NCBI GenBank assembly: GCA_019802505.1
Contig: JAFMOC010000037.1
Location: 4,339,501-4,403,500, forward strand
Direction: 5' to 3'
Origin: Corydoras sp. C115
Lineage: Eukaryota; Chordata; Actinopteri; Siluriformes; Callichthyidae
DNA length: 64,000 bases
The stretch's first letter is position 1. Each line of letters begins with the position of its first letter. The notes beneath the pieces are model-generated. The model was not told the DNA's origin and searched no databases. It worked only from the letters and a program-made list of their open reading frames with translations. Positions 58,697 to 64,000 of the stretch are shown in pieces. A program made the translations under genes and the position numbers.

Positions 58697-58782
<86 letters not shown>
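58697..58782. repeat. (AT)n microsatellite
   Basis: About 43 AT units. Confidence 0.97.
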
Positions 58783-58786
<4 letters not shown>

Positions 58787-58939
58787 TATTCTTCACACTT
58801 CCGTTTATTTAATAAACCAAATAGCTAAAAAAGGATTTTCAATTACAATTTTTTTGTGAAATGTAACCAAATTTAAGAACTTTATGCAACATACTCAAAA
58901 TAAATGAATGCGTGTTTATTTACAAGGTCACATGACCTT

Positions 58940-60170
58940 TTCCTTGAATTATACTGTTCAGTTATTTGGAATATGAAGATACTAATTGCTGCAGTTTTTT
59001 AAGTGGAATTTTTGCTATTCTTGCTGTTTAAAAGGCTGCTCAACAGTCTGTGTTCACCATTGTCTGATTCTCCTCCTCATGATGCTCCATAAATTTTCAA
59101 TAGGAGACAGATCTGGAATGCAGACTAGTCAGTCAAGCGCACACACTCTATTTCTATAATGCCATATTGTCGTAATTGCTTAATGTGGCCTGGCATTATC
59201 CTACTAAAATAGACATGGTATATATTTTTTGCAGTAGGCACTCCAAATTACCAAACTGAGCTTCTGCATCAATGTGTCCTTACATATATGCAGATCATTC
59301 ATGCTGTGGGCACTGCTACATCACCATGGTTACAGATGCTGGTTTTGACTTTTTCTTGGTGTAGAGCTTTTTCAGGTTTTTGTAATATAGTCTCAGATAA
59401 CTAAAACAGACCTCAGGAAACATTTAAACTTTTATTTTGTTAATGAAATGATATGATTGGTGATTTTCTGGGCCCATCTGAGATTATCTTCTGCTTAGTC
59501 CTCTACTAGGATCATGGCAGGGGGGGGGGTGGGGGTGTTCTCCATGCCCATTCAGAGGAGAATGTTTTTGGTGCTTGGCAGATGCACCCAAGAGAGAGCG
59601 CCAATTTATTGCTGGATTCACTCACACAGATACACACATTCTATATAGGGGCAATTTTAGAGCAGCCAATTCAACTTATATCCATGGTTTTGGACTGTGG
59701 AAGAAATAAACCCACATGGTCATAGGGAGAACATGGAGAACACCCAGAACTGAGGAACACCCAGATCGATATTCGACTGTGGATCCCATCGCTGAGAGGC
59801 GAACCACTGTGCCACCCACCGGAGTGTTTTTGTGTACAGCTAATAAATAACTTCCTCTGTGATTCATACAAATTAAGGTTGCATTTCTTGGTGCAGTGGG
59901 AGACGGTACACAATGTAGCCATGTTCATTACCACAGCACGACAAATTCTGTAACAATACCACCTGAGGGCTCAGTGATTACATTCAGCAGAGGTTTCCAG
60001 CCTTGGCCTTCACACACGCGGATTTCCCCTGACTCCCTGAATCTTTTCATGATATCATGGACTGCGAGTGGTAATGACTTAAATTCTTTGCAATCTTGTA
60101 CTGAAACTCATCCCTGCTGGCAAAGACTTAAATCGCAATTTATACTTAATCTTGATCGCACATGTTAACA
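58940..60170. repeat. old dispersed repeat, interrupted by a SINE
   Basis: Phrases such as GTGGCCTGGCATTATCCTAC, AATACCACCTGAGGGCTCAG, CAGCCTTGGCCTTCACACAC and CTGAATCTTTTCATGATATC, in this order, match my memory of a common multi-copy teleost repeat, probably a DNA-transposon derivative. The copy is too decayed to code, and I cannot name the family. Confidence 0.45.
59485..59821 (-). mobile_element. old diverged SINE
   Basis: TCTTCTGCTTAGTCCTCTAC (tail side) to GCTGAGAGGCGAACCACTGT (head side), inverted, with a poly-G expansion at 59520-59529. It interrupts the dispersed repeat around it. Confidence 0.8.
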
Positions 60171-61191
60171 TTTAAATTGCTAATTGCAGAAATTTCCAGT
60201 TCAGTGTAACTATAATCTTTTCATTTGTATTTTGCATATGGCCCAACTTTACTGAGTGTGTTCAGAAGCCAACGGTTTCCAAATTATTAAAAACATTTTG
60301 CCGGCACTGAATAAGCTAAAAATATTTTGTTGTGCCTTTTTGTGTTAAATGAGGGTCATTTACAAATGCCATTATATTTTGTTGTGATTAAACGAACTTC
60401 TCTAAAATGGGGTTTAAATTATCCATACAATTCCCAATAAAGACCATCCAGCTTAAACCATCCAGGAATTGAAATAATTAAAATGTTCCATCATTCAAAT
60501 GTATTGTAAAATGATTTTCATTTTAACACATTACACGTACACAAAAAGTTCTTGATTTGAGTTCAGGCTTTCCTCTAGATTTTCTATAGGGCCTCCTATA
60601 GATTTTGAGGGCTCGTCTGATTCGTGAGAAAGCAGTCGAACAAGGGGGAGACGTTTACTTTGCAGCATTGTGTTGCAGAATCTGGAACTTTCCCAAGCAA
60701 CACTCAAAGCAAGCTTTTCCTCAAAGAGCTGCTGATAAGTGCAATAACAACCTCAATTCTCTCGTTCCTTCACACACGTCTGTTCTGCAGAGCCTGTATT
60801 TGTCAAGAGCATAGTTTGCTGATCACCGTGGACTCTGGAGAGGCTGCTGGGGATGGGGGTGGGTTTTGGCGCTAGATTGGGGGTGTTTTGGGGAGATTCT
60901 GACTGGCATTGGAACAGCCACTGTGGTTTCTAGAGATCCATTATCTGTCTGCACAGTTCAGTTGTCGTGGTAATTAAAGCCACCTGCTCATGCTGGTGAA
61001 GAAGCAGCTTATAAAATATCACATCCAGGTGGATTCCATCACAAGCTGAATTCGGTTTTCGCTCCTTTATAAATGACAGGCTCGTACTTTCGCTTCTTTT
61101 AATTTAATAAACAAAATCAACATATTAGCTAATTTTAATATTTGATTCTAATTTATCTTGATTTTTTTATCTCAGTTTTTTTTTTCTTAAG
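60171..61191. other. intergenic sequence
   Basis: The part 60600-60960 is somewhat GC-richer with two overlapping plus-strand frames of 69-83 codons, neither resembling a known protein. No gene called. Confidence 0.45.
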
Positions 61192-61204
61192 ATATTTTAT
61201 CTTG

Positions 61205-61514
61205 GCGGCGGCACGGTGGCTTAGTGGTTAGCACGTTCGCCTCTCAGCGCTAGGGATTCCCGGTTCGAATCCCCATCTGGGTGGAGTTTCCATGTTCTCC
61301 CCGTGTCTGCGTGGGTTTCCTCCCACAGTCCAAAAACATGGATCAAGTCAATTGAATTCTCCAAATTGCCCCATATAGAGTGTGTCTGTGTGAGTGAGTG
61401 TGTGCCCAGCGATGGATTGGCGCCCTGTCCTGGGTCTATCTGCCCAGCGCCCGAGAAGTTCTCCTCTGGATGGGCATGGGGAACCCCACCACGACCCTAA
61501 TAGAGGATGAATGA
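61205..61514 (+). mobile_element. SINE, nearly full length
   Basis: Intact head; GGGTTCTCCGGTTTCC is lost and the end goes from AATAGAGGAT to GAATGAAT. The perfect 13-bp target-site duplication ATATTTTATCTTG is at 61192-61204 and 61515-61527. Confidence 0.95.
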
Positions 61515-61527
61515 ATATTTTATCTTG

Positions 61528-63884
61528 TATAAAATGTAGCTTTTGAAACCTACAGAAAAAAAGAATACACTTTAGCAGTAGCTCAATTATAGAAAATAAC
61601 TACGTTCTTGGCAACGCTTCAGTGTTCAATATGCATTTCTTATGGCCCATTCATGGTCCAGGAACTTTAAACATAACAAAATACAAGGTGAGAAGCAAAA
61701 CGAGCTAAAAAGCCGTATTCGCACCTGTACAAAAACAGAACTCTTATGTTTGCTTTGTTGTGGTGCGACTCTGTGGCTGACATGGTAAAGACTGCAGAAC
61801 ACTGAAACCACAGAAAGAGCAGTATTCTTACTTAACTACTTAACTGCTTGCATTTGAATCAGTGTTAGCAAGTTCAATAGCAACCGCATGCCAAAGTCCC
61901 ATTTAACCCACGGATTAGGTTTTTTTTGAAGCCGGCTATGTGAGCCAGGAATCTGCTCATTATTGATCATTTTAAAAAGCATTAGCGGCAATTTGTGACT
62001 TTTTTTTTTCCAGCTATAAGACAAGTTGATTTAGAAAAACTGACAACGTTAAGTGGAAACGACACTCATTAAAATAAAATCATTTAATTACTAATAATTA
62101 GAGGGTGAATCAGTCTGAATGATTTTTAGAAATTGATGGCTATTTAAAAAGTGTAATTGCATTAATTGTAGCTTATCTCTCATCTCATTATCTTGTATAC
62201 TATAACTATAACATAACCAAAAACATATTTATTAAATATTATTGCATTGATAAAAGTATACTGGTAAATTTTATATATATAAAAAAACAAGTCAAGAAAA
62301 TACCTAGAGAGTAAAGCAATCTATAAATGCATGGCTGTGGGGATATCAGGGTACTACTGGCTCAGCGCTAGAATTTAGCGTTAAATCATTTTGCACTAAG
62401 CTTTGATTGAAGCCTGGATAAAGCACGTAGCTCCAAACTAGTTAGAGGGGATTGGCTGCAAGAGAAGTAAACAGTATGGTTCACAGTATGGTTACATGGT
62501 CACATCTTCCATGTTGAAAATCTAAACAATCGAAATGGAATTTTCTCATGACAGAAGAAGGATGGAAATAACCTCGGCTATGATCCTGTAGTAATGACAA
62601 CAAGAATAATGATTTTGTTTATTCCTGTATAATTGTGGATATTCAGGTTTTCTGCAGTCCTACAGCATGAAAGCAACATTCTTCATTCTGCAGTGTAGAA
62701 ATGTAGGAATAAAAGAATAAACTACAGTTAATTTTAGGGTTATGACCTTTTTAGAGGAGACTGATTCAGATTTGATCTGTCTCTTTACTTCAAACAAAAC
62801 TGCCTCGATGTTTTAATATAATTTATTAACTTATATGAGAATAATAATTATTATTAAATTATGAATCAAATGTGTCTACAAGTCTAATGTTTAGAGACAA
62901 ACAAGCTAAATGTAATTATAATACAACATTAAAAAAAAAATTATTTGGCATAGTAAAGTTTAGATTATAATGTACTAAATATACAGTATATAACAAGTGG
63001 CAGGGGACTTGTAGTGGTGCAAATAGGGTGTGGAATTTGACATGTTCTTCCTGTTACCTCCCACATTCCAAAAGTGCTGGCTACATATTTCACCTGGTGC
63101 CAGTCAAAATCACCATGGGAGGAATTACCTCTACCTGTAACTGAAATACTCGTGGCCATTAAATCCCTTAAAGGTATACTTTCTCTAATAATTTTTCCTG
63201 ACAAATATCTAATAAGGAGCATTTGAGAGTTGTAAAAGTTGAGCGGTGATGTTTTCTCAGGCTATGATTCCTTTGTGATTCGGTCTATATCTATCTGTGA
63301 TTCTTTAGAGCAGCGAGTGGGAGAAGTTCAGAGGTCCATTAAAAACACATTGGGATGCGATCCTGAAAAAGACTGGCTCAAGCTCGACCAGCGGTCGAAT
63401 TAGAAGCAGATGAGGTTGATTAATCATCTGCTTTCATATTCCACCTACTTTCTTTCTCTCTCTCTCTGCTGAATTGTGGCTTGTTACTTCAGGGTCTATG
63501 CCGTAGTGTAAGAATCATTATGCTGTTTGTAAGCCTCTGTGGCTTTTTTGCAATAATATCTAAGCTTTTTAACACAACACAGTGTTTTCCGCTCAAAAAA
63601 CCCTTTAGCCATTTCGATGACGTTTTAGTAAGAAACGGGATTTAAAATAAAGCCAAAACCATGACCTTGTTTAGCACCTAGTATGGAAACCAAGTTAAAA
63701 AGGAACATTGCCGTGTGTTGTGTTTTTGCACTGTAATTGGGACTGACATGTTTCACTCTGAGCAACCTTGACATCATCCACTTTCCATTTAGGTGGAGAA
63801 ATGTGGTTTGAACGTTAAATCTGGAATCTGAAATTATGTTGGGTAAGAAATCACAAGCATGATCCAAAGATGTCTGAAAGGTGT
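61528..63884. other. AT-rich intergenic sequence
   Basis: No gene supported. TGTGGAATTTGACATGTTCT near 63030 looks like an ancient SINE-core relic. Confidence 0.45.
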
Positions 63885-63920
63885 ACAATACCAGTCAGAA
63901 GTTTGGTCACACCTCCGTTT
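63885..63920 (+). mobile_element. candidate Tc1/mariner terminal repeat
   Basis: ATACCAGTCAGAAGTTTGG followed by TCACACCT resembles the outer terminal repeat common to teleost Tc1-like transposons (CAGTC-AAAGTTTGG-CACACCT). The body would extend beyond the window edge. Confidence 0.45.
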
Positions 63921-64000
63921 GAGGACACACAAACAGTAGACTAAAAAGAACTGCTTTAATCTGTTCCTGCTAATTTTATTTTCATCATAAAAAGGAATTA

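Overview
This window is vertebrate genomic DNA, almost certainly from a teleost fish. The support is an AT-rich background with long (AT)n and (GT)n microsatellites, spliced genes with GT-AG introns, more than 30 copies of a tRNA-headed SINE of the fish DANA/Mermaid type with a (GAAT)n tail, and a CXCL12 chemokine gene that resembles fish orthologues. A catfish or other ostariophysan is my guess, not something the sequence proves. There is no bacterial-style gene content: most long open frames are translations of the SINE or of microsatellites. Layout. 1-34 kb is intergenic and packed with SINEs on both strands, most with target-site duplications (TSDs). It also holds a possible TATA-driven first exon of a small secreted protein (about 2.43-2.53 kb, minus), a possible TATA promoter (5.4 kb, plus), a GC-richer block headed by a perfect estrogen-response-element palindrome (11.93-12.3 kb), an old duplicated segment (12.3-13.6 and 16.7-17.3 kb), a 91-bp near-perfect palindrome (14.24 kb) and a MITE-like element with 50-bp inverted ends (24.6-25.1 kb). 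34.5-39.36 kb is one complete, very young LTR retrotransposon insertion on the minus strand: two 547-bp LTRs that read as identical, a 5-bp TSD (CAGTA), and a single 1185-codon frame. That frame encodes a BEL/Pao-type Gag and aspartic protease joined in frame to scraps of reverse transcriptase and the C-terminal domain of the polyprotein. The RT catalytic core, RNase H and integrase core are missing. 39.4-43.8 kb is SINE-bearing intergenic DNA.
 43.8-57.3 kb has no recognisable young SINE, and it contains the one host gene I can identify with confidence, cxcl12 (SDF-1), on the minus strand. Four coding exons (56337-56271, 53534-53417, 49738-49655, 48512-48482) splice in frame to a 99-residue chemokine precursor. 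An alternative 90-residue form ends at a TAA that overlaps the exon 3 splice donor. A TTAA-flanked MITE with telomere-like G-rich filler lies 0.4-1.0 kb past the cxcl12 stop. 57.3-64 kb is intergenic again: truncated and full SINEs, an older dispersed repeat, and what looks like a Tc1/mariner terminal repeat at the right edge. How it fits together: the host content is cxcl12 plus at most one or two first exons or promoters whose remaining parts I could not find; everything else is repeat biology. The item most worth following is the internally deleted but frame-preserving BEL/Pao element.
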